A stretch of DNA of 64,000 bases from Vibrio natriegens NBRC 15636 = ATCC 14048 = DSM 759. Its GTDB lineage: Bacteria > Pseudomonadota > Gammaproteobacteria > Enterobacterales > Vibrionaceae. Position 1 is the stretch's first letter. Each line of letters opens with the position of its first letter. The notes beneath the pieces were generated by a model, which was not told the DNA's origin, made no database searches, and saw only the letters and a program-made list of their open reading frames with translations. The position numbers and the translations under genes were made by a program. Shown here in pieces: positions 32,665 through 39,914 of the stretch. Where the stretch lies: assembly GCF_035621455.1 (NCBI RefSeq), contig NZ_CP141823.1:1736001-1800000 (forward strand). The letters are read 5' to 3'.

Positions 32665-33045
32665 TTACTCTTCTTCAATTGAGTTTAGGTATTCTTCTGC
32701 GTCTTTTAGGTTGTCTAGTTCTGATGGGTCAGACATCTTAACTTTAACAATCCAGCCGCCTTCATATGGTTCTTCGTTGATTAGCTCTGGGCTATCTTCA
32801 AGCTCTTCGTTGATTTCTACAACTTCACCGCTGATAGGTGCGTAGATATCTGAAGCTGCTTTTACAGACTCAACAAGAGAGAAGCTATCGCCAGCTTCAA
32901 TTTCGTCTTCCACGTCTGGTAGGTCAACGAATACTACGTCACCAAGCATTTCTTGTGCGTGCTCAGAAATACCGATAGTTACTGTGCCATCGCCATTATC
33001 ACGTACCCACTCGTGGCTATCTGCAAACTTCAATGTGTTGTCCAT
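32665..33045 (-). CDS. gcvH: Glycine cleavage system H protein
   Basis: A 126-residue lipoyl carrier that shuttles the aminomethyl group between the P, T and L proteins. The lipoyl lysine is Lys62 in FSLVESVKAASDIYAPISGE. HEWVRDNGDGTVTIGISEHA and GDVVFVDLPDVEDEIEAGDS are the standard strands of the fold, and the C-terminal helix SELDNLKDAEEYLNSIEEE is normal. A TTTGGAGA ribosome site precedes the ATG. It lies 36 bases after glyA and 112 bases before gcvP. The L protein is not in the window and is normally shared with other complexes. Confidence 0.97.
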   Translation of the reverse strand: MDNTLKFADSHEWVRDNGDGTVTIGISEHAQEMLGDVVFVDLPDVEDEIEAGDSFSLVESVKAASDIYAPISGEVVEINEELEDSPELINEEPYEGGWIVKVKMSDPSELDNLKDAEEYLNSIEEE

Positions 33046-33081
33046 TGCTTAATCTCCAAAAAATAACTGCGTTTAAATTGT

Positions 33082-34377
33082 TTATTGGTAAAGAGGGAAT
33101 CGGCCGCACAGTGCTTTCACTTCTTTGCGAACGCGCTGTTCTACTTCTGCGTTACCTTCAGGGCTTTCTACTAACCCATCCAATACATCGCCAATCCAAT
33201 TACCGATGAGCTTGAATTCTTCTGCGCCAAAGCCGCGGCTTGTGCCAGCTGGTGTACCCAAACGGATACCCGATGTAATCATAGGCTTCTCTGAGTCAAA
33301 TGGGATGCCATTTTTATTACATGTGATTCCCGCACGCTCGAGAGCTTCTTCTGCTTTGTTACCTTTCAAACCCTTAGGACGAAGGTCAACCAGCATTAGG
33401 TGAGTATCGGTTCCGCCAGTCACAATGTCGCAACCGCGAGTCTGCAATACTTCAGCTAATACTTTTGCGTTATTGATCACTGAATTGATATAAGTTTTGA
33501 ACTCAGGGCCAAGCGCTTCACCAAATGCGACGGCTTTTGCAGCAATAACGTGCATTAGCGGGCCACCTTGAAGGCCAGGGAATACCGCTGAGTTGATTTT
33601 CTTAATAATGTCTTCGTGGTTGGTTAAGATCATGCCGCCACGTGGACCACGCAATGTTTTGTGCGTTGTTGTCGTTACAACATGTGCGTGTGGTAGTGGG
33701 CTTGGGTGAGCACCAGTCGCGATAAGACCTGCGATGTGCGCCATATCAACCATTAGAATAGCTTCAACTTCGTCTGCAATTTCGCGGAACTTAGCGAAGT
33801 CGATAGTACGTGGAATAGCACTGCCACCAGCGATGATCATTTTTGGTTTGTGCTCAAGCGCAAGAGCACGAACATCTTCGTAATTAATTTCTAGTGTTTC
33901 GCGGTCAACACCGTACTGAACGGCATTGAACCATTTACCTGATAGAGCAGGGCGTGCACCGTGAGTAAGGTGGCCACCCGCGTCTAATGACATACCTAAA
34001 ATGGTGTCGCCTGGCTGAAGAAGAGCCAGTTTTACTGCGCCGTTCGCCTGAGCACCTGAGTGAGGTTGAACGTTTGCGTATTCGCAACTAAAAAGTTTTT
34101 TCGCACGTTCGATAGCGATTGCCTCAACCGTATCAACGTGTTCACAACCACCGTAGTAACGACGGCCAGGGTAACCTTCAGCGTATTTATTTGTTAGGCA
34201 AGTGCCTTGAGCTTGCATTACCGCTTTAGACACAATGTTCTCAGAAGCGATAAGTTCGATTTGTTCGTTTTGGCGAGCGAATTCCGCCTGAATTCCAGCA
34301 AAGACAGCATCATCTGTCGCAGAGAGGTTGGTAGAGAAAAAGTTTTCCAAGCTGTGGTTAGGGTAACTCTTGTTCAT
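33082..34377 (-). CDS. glyA: Serine hydroxymethyltransferase
   Basis: A 431-residue PLP enzyme that interconverts serine and glycine with tetrahydrofolate. NEQIELIASENIVSKAVMQA and TNKYAEGYPGRRYYGGCEHV are at the N-terminus, and the PLP lysine is Lys240 in VVTTTTHKTLRGPRGGMIL. It heads the glyA-gcvH-gcvP run. Vibrios usually have another glyA on chromosome I, so this one is likely the catabolic copy tied to glycine cleavage (recalled, not visible here). GGAAGG precedes the ATG. A 5' leader hairpin (34401-34448) and the TTTCCTATAGGAAA palindrome lie upstream. Confidence 0.96.
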   Translation of the reverse strand: MNKSYPNHSLENFFSTNLSATDDAVFAGIQAEFARQNEQIELIASENIVSKAVMQAQGTCLTNKYAEGYPGRRYYGGCEHVDTVEAIAIERAKKLFSCEYANVQPHSGAQANGAVKLALLQPGDTILGMSLDAGGHLTHGARPALSGKWFNAVQYGVDRETLEINYEDVRALALEHKPKMIIAGGSAIPRTIDFAKFREIADEVEAILMVDMAHIAGLIATGAHPSPLPHAHVVTTTTHKTLRGPRGGMILTNHEDIIKKINSAVFPGLQGGPLMHVIAAKAVAFGEALGPEFKTYINSVINNAKVLAEVLQTRGCDIVTGGTDTHLMLVDLRPKGLKGNKAEEALERAGITCNKNGIPFDSEKPMITSGIRLGTPAGTSRGFGAEEFKLIGNWIGDVLDGLVESPEGNAEVEQRVRKEVKALCGRFPLYQ

Positions 34378-34768
34378 GGTAGTTGACCTTCCAAATCTGA
34401 AAATGAACCCGCATAGATTGAATTATTGGTTTGCGGTTAGGTTCATTTGTCCTCAAAACAGCTGAACTGCATAGCAGAACAGAGCGAACATCCAGCCCTA
34501 AAAGTGGGCAAAAACTCCGTCGAATCGTGCGTTACTAATCCAATCTCTCACGCCTAATCGTTTACGGAAAAGTGCATCTCTACATCTAACAAGGCTGTAA
34601 CATAACGCTTGGGGCGGGAACAATCAACAAAAAATTTCCTATAGGAAACGCGTTTGCGATTTTTGTTAACGAGAGCACACTTTAATTAACCTGGTGGACT
34701 TTTATCCATTATACGGTTCATGCACAATGCATATAGGGAGAGAGATAAGAACAATTACAGAGGGAATT
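34378..34768. promoter_or_regulatory. Divergent glyA / XRE-regulator control region
   Basis: A 391-base region containing the palindrome TTTCCTATAGGAAA (34635-34648) and a leader hairpin for glyA formed by AAATGAACC (34401-34409) and GGTTCATTT (34440-34448), with adjoining CGCA/TGCG pairs. I compared it with the glycine riboswitch consensus and did not find the conserved core, so the palindrome and the adjacent regulator are the likelier control. Confidence 0.55.
34635..34648. promoter_or_regulatory. Palindromic operator TTTCCTATAGGAAA
   Basis: A 14-base perfect palindrome between divergent glyA and the XRE-cupin gene. A near copy, TTTCCTATAGTGAAA, is found at 35410-35424 before gcvT. A shared regulator of the glycine genes, most simply the XRE-cupin protein encoded between them, is the inferred binder. 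Confidence 0.62.
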
Positions 34769-35392
34769 ATGGCAGGAAGTATTTATGATGAGTACCCATC
34801 GATGACGCTTGCGAAAGACAAAATTGATGAGAGTATCGAGCCTTTAAAGCTTGGGCAGCGTATTAAAGATATTCGCTCCAAGCTGGGTATTACACTTGAA
34901 GAGGCGAGCCAAAGAACCGGTCTGGCGCGTTCTACACTTAGTAAAATAGAGAACGAGCAGATTTCTCCTACCTTTCAGGCGATGCAAAAATTGGCGCTTG
35001 GTTTGCAAATAGATATGCCTCAACTATTTGAACCACCAAGAAAAAAAGTCGCAACAGGGCGTAGGGATGTTACTCGTAAGAATGAAGGTAAACCTCACCC
35101 GACTCAAACCTACGAGCACGAACTACTTGCTACTCAACTTTCCAATAAGAAAATGATGCCCTTCAAAAGCCAGATCCGTGCCCGACACTTTGATGAGTAC
35201 AAAGACTGGGTTCGTCATGACGGTGAAGAGTTCCTGCTTATCTTATCTGGCGAAGTAAAGTTCTACTCTGAGTTCTATGAACCTGTGGTTCTGTGTGAAG
35301 GCGACAGTGTTTACTATGATGCGAACATGGGACACATGTTGACCAGTGTTAGCGAAGAAGATGCACAAATATTGTGGGTCACCGCTAAGTAG
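34769..35392 (+). CDS. XRE-family regulator with cupin sensor domain
   Basis: A 207-residue protein. Residues about 28-82 are a Cro/CI helix-turn-helix (LGQRIKDIRSKLGITLEEAS, then TGLARSTLSKIENEQISPTF). Residues about 120-205 are a small cupin domain (VRHDGEEFLLILSGEVKFYS, then LCEGDSVYYDANMGHMLTSV) that likely binds a small amine or amino acid. It sits between glyA and gcvT, where I recall the same regulator in other vibrios, so control of glycine cleavage by glycine or serine is a reasonable inference. The frame is open to 34694; AGAGGGA precedes the ATG at 34769. A terminator follows at 35462. Confidence 0.88.
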   Translation: MAGSIYDEYPSMTLAKDKIDESIEPLKLGQRIKDIRSKLGITLEEASQRTGLARSTLSKIENEQISPTFQAMQKLALGLQIDMPQLFEPPRKKVATGRRDVTRKNEGKPHPTQTYEHELLATQLSNKKMMPFKSQIRARHFDEYKDWVRHDGEEFLLILSGEVKFYSEFYEPVVLCEGDSVYYDANMGHMLTSVSEEDAQILWVTAK

Positions 35393-35409
35393 TGATAAAA
35401 AATTGTAAA

Positions 35410-35424
35410 TTTCCTATAGTGAAA
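35410..35424. promoter_or_regulatory. Second copy of the TTTCCTATAG operator, upstream of gcvT
   Basis: TTTCCTATAGTGAAA is the perfect palindrome at 34635 with one inserted base. It lies between the XRE-cupin stop codon and the terminator at 35462, about 230 bases before gcvT. Confidence 0.5.
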
Positions 35425-35461
35425 GCAAACGATTGCTATCGGTTGTAAATTCGTTAAAATG

Positions 35462-35503
35462 GCGCTCAGTTGATGATCTATCACTCAATTGAGCGCTTTT
35501 TTT
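35462..35503 (+). terminator. Intrinsic terminator after the XRE-cupin gene
   Basis: GCGCTCAGTTGA pairs with TCAATTGAGCGC around a short loop and is followed by seven T residues. It separates the regulator gene from gcvT unless it is read through or acts as an attenuator. Confidence 0.82.
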
Positions 35504-35655
35504 AGCCTTTTGTTGTGATTAAAATGTTAAAAGTCACACTTTTGAAAGCCAACAGTCGTCTTGTTCGTGCAAAATTGGATCAAGCGTGTTTATTATTGGA
35601 AACATAGAAAGCGAATGCTGACAGCATTCTCGGGTCTATCTAAATGGAGACGAAA

Positions 35656-36774
35656 ATGACTCAAGAACTTCTGAAAACACCACTGCATGCACTTCATATT
35701 GAAGTTGGCGCAAAAATGGTCCCGTTCGCGGGTTACGATATGCCTGTCCAGTACCCACTAGGCGTTAAGAAGGAACACTTACATACGCGTGATGCCGCGG
35801 GTCTGTTTGATGTTTCTCACATGGGACAACTTCGTTTGATTGGTGAGGGTGCAGCAGCATTCCTAGAGACATTGGTTCCTGTAGATATCATTGACTTGCC
35901 GCAAGGTAACCAACGCTATGCTTTCTTTACCAATGAGCAAGGCGGAATCATGGATGACCTAATGGTAGCAAACCAGGGTGATCATCTGTTCGTTGTGGTT
36001 AACGCTGCTTGTAAAGAGCAAGATATTGCTCACCTTAAAGCTCACCTTCCTGCTGATGTTGAACTTGAAATCATCGAAGATCGCGCTCTACTAGCACTTC
36101 AAGGTCCAAAAGCGGCTGAAGTACTTAAACGCTTTAATGCTGAAGTAGCAGATATGCTGTTTATGGACGTGAAGAAACTCGAAATCCTTGGCGTTGAATG
36201 TATCGTAAGCCGTAGCGGTTACACGGGCGAAGATGGTTATGAAATCTCAGTACCAAACTCTCACGCTGAAGAGCTAGCTCGTAAACTTACAGCGGAAGCT
36301 GAAGTTGAGTGGATAGGTCTTGGCGCACGCGATTCACTGCGTTTGGAATGTGGTCTATGCCTGTACGGTCACGACCTAGATACAACGACAACTCCTGTAG
36401 AAGCAAGCCTACTTTGGGGTATTCAAAAAGTTCGTCGCACTGGTGGTGAACGTGAAGGTGGTTTCCCTGGCGCAGACATCATTCTTAAGCAAATTGAGAC
36501 CAAAGATGTCGCGCGCAAACGTGTTGGCCTAGTTGGTCAAACTAAAGCTCCAGTTCGTGAAGGCGCGGAGCTATTTGATGCTGATGGAAATCAAATCGGT
36601 GTAGTGACCAGCGGTACAGCAGGCCCTAACGCGGGTAAACCAGTTTCAATGGGCTATGTGCGTGCAGATTTATCTGCTATTGGTACAGAGTTGTTCGCTG
36701 AAGTTCGTGGCAAAATGCTACCGATGACGGTAGAAAAAATGCCGTTTGTTCCTCAGCGTTACTACCGTGGCTAA
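35656..36774 (+). CDS. gcvT: Glycine cleavage system T protein (aminomethyltransferase)
   Basis: A 372-residue enzyme that releases ammonia from aminomethyl-lipoyl-GcvH and transfers the one-carbon unit to tetrahydrofolate. LLKTPLHALHIEVGAKMVPF and MPVQYPLGVKKEHLHTRDAA, then GLFDVSHMGQ at the N-terminus, RSGYTGEDGYEISVP with the conserved Asp, and GLGARDSLRLECGLCLYGHD are the folate-binding signatures. GGAGA precedes the ATG at 35656 (a further in-frame ATG at 35644 is less likely). A small hairpin GAATGC/GCATTC (35613-35629) lies just before the ribosome site. It is transcribed opposite to glyA-gcvH-gcvP and ends at a strong terminator. Confidence 0.97.
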   Translation: MTQELLKTPLHALHIEVGAKMVPFAGYDMPVQYPLGVKKEHLHTRDAAGLFDVSHMGQLRLIGEGAAAFLETLVPVDIIDLPQGNQRYAFFTNEQGGIMDDLMVANQGDHLFVVVNAACKEQDIAHLKAHLPADVELEIIEDRALLALQGPKAAEVLKRFNAEVADMLFMDVKKLEILGVECIVSRSGYTGEDGYEISVPNSHAEELARKLTAEAEVEWIGLGARDSLRLECGLCLYGHDLDTTTTPVEASLLWGIQKVRRTGGEREGGFPGADIILKQIETKDVARKRVGLVGQTKAPVREGAELFDADGNQIGVVTSGTAGPNAGKPVSMGYVRADLSAIGTELFAEVRGKMLPMTVEKMPFVPQRYYRG

Positions 36775-36785
36775 TTAGATTAGAT

Positions 36786-36822
36786 AAAAAAATGCCGGGC
36801 TGTTTAGTCCGGCATTTTTTTT
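36786..36822 (+). terminator. Intrinsic terminator after gcvT
   Basis: AAAAATGCCGG (36788-36798) / CCGGCATTTTT (36809-36819) with a ten-base loop and a continuing T run. It is T-rich on both strands, so it may also end the convergent TetR gene. Confidence 0.88.
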
Positions 36823-36891
36823 ACTATTAACGAAGGTTTGAGTTTAATCGCCAGCCAGGGCTGAATTCATTCTTATCCGTCAGCAAATTGT

Positions 36892-37617
36892 TTAGCTCGC
36901 GGCTTCATCAATGTTACAACACATGTCGATAACGATATCTTCCAATCTAGTCGGGTGAAGCATGTCTTCTTTCTTAATGCTGAACTGGCTTGCGATGATC
37001 GTGTTGAATAGTTCCCAGTGCTTTAACACCATTTTTTCTCTGTCATCAGCAATTTCTGGCCATGTTTGCTGCATCATTGGTGCTAGTGAAGTTGCACCAT
37101 GAGCAAACAAGAGCATTTGCCATTTAGATTCCCAGTGATCGACCTGCGCGTCAGGGTATTCGCGGTTGTACTCTTCAAAAATGCCAGAGAAAATCGCGCC
37201 AAACTCTTCTTTTGATCGCAAGAAATAATCAAACAGCGCATTGTCATCTTGACGGATAGCATCCGCGATCATTTGTATAGGATGTGGGTTGATTAACGTA
37301 AACGCCAACATACGCACCGTAAATAGGTAAATCTTTTTGTTAGAAGGCGTATCTTCGGGCATTTGGTTGAGCAGTTCGGCCATGTAGTCTTGCAAGTACT
37401 CATCCATCGCATCACTAACTGCTTGCCAGATTTTTTCTTTACTGCCGAAATGATGTCGGATCAAGCTATGTGAGACCCCCGCTTTTTCACTGATGTTTCT
37501 TAGCGAAACTCGCGAGTAACCAAGTTCGCAAAACATATCTGCAGCAACCTTCAGAATGACACATTTCGTGTGTTCCGCTGCTTCAGCACTTCGTCTGCCT
37601 TGCTTTCTCTCATTCAT
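36892..37617 (-). CDS. TetR-family regulator of the adjacent RND efflux operon
   Basis: A 241-residue regulator. The helix-turn-helix covers residues about 18-66 (HTKCVILKVAADMFCELGYS, RVSLRNISEKAGVSHSLIRH, HFGSKEKIW). The long C-terminal domain is the ligand-binding part typical of efflux regulators. It is divergent from the two-adaptor RND operon, and a 28-base near-perfect dyad (37731-37758) lies right before the first pump gene, so it probably represses the pump and perhaps itself. The ligand is unknown. Confidence 0.88.
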   Translation of the reverse strand: MNERKQGRRSAEAAEHTKCVILKVAADMFCELGYSRVSLRNISEKAGVSHSLIRHHFGSKEKIWQAVSDAMDEYLQDYMAELLNQMPEDTPSNKKIYLFTVRMLAFTLINPHPIQMIADAIRQDDNALFDYFLRSKEEFGAIFSGIFEEYNREYPDAQVDHWESKWQMLLFAHGATSLAPMMQQTWPEIADDREKMVLKHWELFNTIIASQFSIKKEDMLHPTRLEDIVIDMCCNIDEAAS

Positions 37618-37730
37618 AGTTCGACATTTCCCGAATAATAATCAACGCGTTACTTTTACCAGAAACTTGCCTATTTGACTAATTTATTTACTGCACAAAT
37701 GGAAAATATGTTGATCTATATCTAAATGAG

Positions 37731-37758
37731 AATATACTGCACAACTGTGTAGTATATT
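37731..37758. promoter_or_regulatory. Operator dyad before the RND efflux operon
   Basis: AATATACTGCACA and TGTGTAGTATATT form 13-base arms with one mismatch around two central bases. The site ends 18 bases before the GTG start of the first adaptor gene and is a strong candidate for the divergent TetR regulator. Confidence 0.75.
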
Positions 37759-37776
37759 TGAATTTGGAGATAACGG

Positions 37777-38850
37777 GTGCGTAAACAATATCTAAAACGC
37801 ATTTTGGTTGGCGCAGTAATGACTATAAGTCTTTCTGGACTGCTGACTGGATGCAATAAAGCCATATCAGAGCCGTCAGAACCTTTGATTAAACCCGTGA
37901 AGTTGCTCGCGGTTAAGGATTTGACTGTGGCTGATTCCGATGCTTTTCTCGCTCAAATAGATGCAACACATCGTGCACAGTTGTCGTTTCAGGTCGGTGG
38001 TGAAGTTGAACAGTTGCTAGTCAGAATGGGTCACGATGTCAAAAAGGGCGACGTGTTAGCAACGTTGGATCCGAAAGACCTTCAATTGGCGCTGAATTCC
38101 GCCCAAGCACAATTCTCACTTGCACAAACGCAATGGCAACGAGCTAAGAGTCTATACAAGAAAAAGCTGATCAGTACTGACGAGTACGACCAAAAAGAAA
38201 CGCAATATAAAGCGGCTTTAGCGAACTTCGAACAGGCAAAAACCGATTTAAGCTACACAAAGATCCATGCACCGTTTGATGGTGTTGTCTCTTATACGTA
38301 TGTGAAACCTTTTCAGGTTGTAGGTGAGAAACAGGAAATTCTGAACCTGATTGACAACAGTACCTTGGATGTCTCTTTTACATTACCGGTAACTTACGCA
38401 GAGTCTGTATCGCTTGCTTCTTTAAAGGAAGCACACATGTGGGTGACGATGGATAGCGAACCGAACAAACGCATTCCGGGTAAATTCAAAGAAATTTCAA
38501 CTCAACCTAATTCCGATACCAATAGCTATGAAGCGATTGTGACCATCACTCGTCCTTCTGAGCGCAACTTGCTTACAGGTATGACAGGCCAAGTACATAT
38601 CGCGAAACAGAATGTCTCTGACTCAGTGATATTACCTCAATCAGCATGGGTGAGTAAGGACATTGACCAAGGTGAGGTTTGGGTAATGGACGGTGAAACA
38701 CAACAAGTAAGAAAGGTGAAATTGTCACTTGGCGACAGTGGTAGCGTTGAATCCGGACTAAAAAGTGATGATTACGTTGTTATTGCTGGTGTTGAACACT
38801 TAGTCGAAGGTCAGGTAGTTAAAGCTTGGGTTCGAGAGGGAGGTATTTAA
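37777..38850 (+). CDS. RND efflux periplasmic adaptor lipoprotein, first copy
   Basis: A 357-residue membrane-fusion protein. The lipobox LLTGC puts the lipid anchor at Cys26. The barrel-sandwich half-motifs are QLSFQVGGEVEQLLVRMGHD and LSYTKIHAPFDGVVSYTYVK, with a coiled-coil hairpin between (AQFSLAQTQWQRAKSLYKKK). It starts with GTG at 37777 behind GGAG. It overlaps the next adaptor gene by one base (TAATG). Two adaptors with one RND pump recall VexIJK and VmeTUV of vibrios and TriABC of Pseudomonas. The outer-membrane channel is not encoded here and is probably a shared TolC. Confidence 0.92.
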   Translation: MRKQYLKRILVGAVMTISLSGLLTGCNKAISEPSEPLIKPVKLLAVKDLTVADSDAFLAQIDATHRAQLSFQVGGEVEQLLVRMGHDVKKGDVLATLDPKDLQLALNSAQAQFSLAQTQWQRAKSLYKKKLISTDEYDQKETQYKAALANFEQAKTDLSYTKIHAPFDGVVSYTYVKPFQVVGEKQEILNLIDNSTLDVSFTLPVTYAESVSLASLKEAHMWVTMDSEPNKRIPGKFKEISTQPNSDTNSYEAIVTITRPSERNLLTGMTGQVHIAKQNVSDSVILPQSAWVSKDIDQGEVWVMDGETQQVRKVKLSLGDSGSVESGLKSDDYVVIAGVEHLVEGQVVKAWVREGGI

Positions 38851-39914
38851 TGAAAGGTAAGTTGTTTACGGTTTCTGCTATCGCGCTTGCGGTCCTAACT
38901 GGTTGCCAAGGCGATACCCAAAAGGCTTCTGAACATTCACTGTATGTTTCATCCGTATCAGTCGGTGCGCCAGTGAAAAGCCAGTTCAGAGCTTTTAAAG
39001 GGATTGTGGTTCCGGCCGAACAGACTCCAATCGCGTTCCGGCTCGCGGGTGAAATTCAGCATGTTCTCGTAAAAGCGGGTGATGTGGTTAAACAAGGCCA
39101 AATGCTCGCCAAGCTCGATGACAGTCAAGAAAAGCAAGCAATCAACGATGCGGAAGCTCAATACACGTTGGCCATTCGCCAATTGAAGCGTGGTACAGAT
39201 TTATATGATCGCCAAATGATTTCAAAAGCGGAACTGGACGAACTGACCGCGAATAAAGAATTAGCAGAAGCCAATTTCTATAGTGCGACCAACCAGTTGA
39301 ACTACACACGTCTTTTTGCGCCGTTTTCGGGCAAGGTATCTGACGTTTATAAAGAACGTTTCGAGCAAGTTGGTGCGGGAGAAACGGTACTTAATCTTTA
39401 TCAAAACAACATGGTGTATGTGCGCATAGAACTCTCAGACAACGTTTTAGCGCTCGTGAATCCGAATACTGAGAATGTGAACTACAAGCCTAGTGCGACA
39501 TTCTCTGGCGATACGAAATCTTACTTGTTGGATTACCTGGAGTACACGAGTGAGCCGAACGCCAATACTCAGACTTATGAAATGTATCTCACGATGCCTC
39601 AACCAGAAAAAGAAATCTTACCAGGTACAAGCGTTAGCGTAATGGTTGATATGGTCGAAGCGGGCATCACGTCGATTGATGGTTACAGTATTCCCGTTAC
39701 GGCGCTGCAAGCAGGCAGTCACAGCAATGAGTTTTTTGTGTGGAAAATGAAGGATGGCAACGTCACTAAGGTGCCTGTTGCTGTTTCACAAGTAAACGGT
39801 CAAGGAGCCATTGTCTCATCCGGCGTCAGCAGCGGTGATGTATTGGTTAACTCAAACTTACGTAAATTACGTGAAGGCAAACATGTGGAAGTGGTGGAGA
39901 AGGGACAACAATGA
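38850..39914 (+). CDS. RND efflux periplasmic adaptor lipoprotein, second copy
   Basis: A 354-residue membrane-fusion protein. The lipobox VLTGC follows the hydrophobic signal (FTVSAIALAVLTGC). The sandwich motifs are IAFRLAGEIQHVLVKAGDVV and LNYTRLFAPFSGKVSDVYKE. It differs enough from the first adaptor that the two are likely to form a mixed complex rather than being a recent duplication. GGGAGG precedes the ATG, which overlaps the stop of the first adaptor. Its own stop overlaps the RND start (ATGA), so all three genes are translationally coupled. Confidence 0.92.
   Translation: MKGKLFTVSAIALAVLTGCQGDTQKASEHSLYVSSVSVGAPVKSQFRAFKGIVVPAEQTPIAFRLAGEIQHVLVKAGDVVKQGQMLAKLDDSQEKQAINDAEAQYTLAIRQLKRGTDLYDRQMISKAELDELTANKELAEANFYSATNQLNYTRLFAPFSGKVSDVYKERFEQVGAGETVLNLYQNNMVYVRIELSDNVLALVNPNTENVNYKPSATFSGDTKSYLLDYLEYTSEPNANTQTYEMYLTMPQPEKEILPGTSVSVMVDMVEAGITSIDGYSIPVTALQAGSHSNEFFVWKMKDGNVTKVPVAVSQVNGQGAIVSSGVSSGDVLVNSNLRKLREGKHVEVVEKGQQ

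Noticed and set aside
34378..34768. Glycine riboswitch in the glyA leader
   Set aside because: The leader has isolated words such as GAGAG, but the conserved aptamer core (CTCTCAGGCAAAAGGAC-like sequence and the GCCGAAGG loop) was not found on either strand.
35393..35655. Glycine riboswitch upstream of gcvT
   Set aside because: The region holds a normal terminator, an operator-like motif and a small hairpin, but none of the aptamer's conserved blocks.
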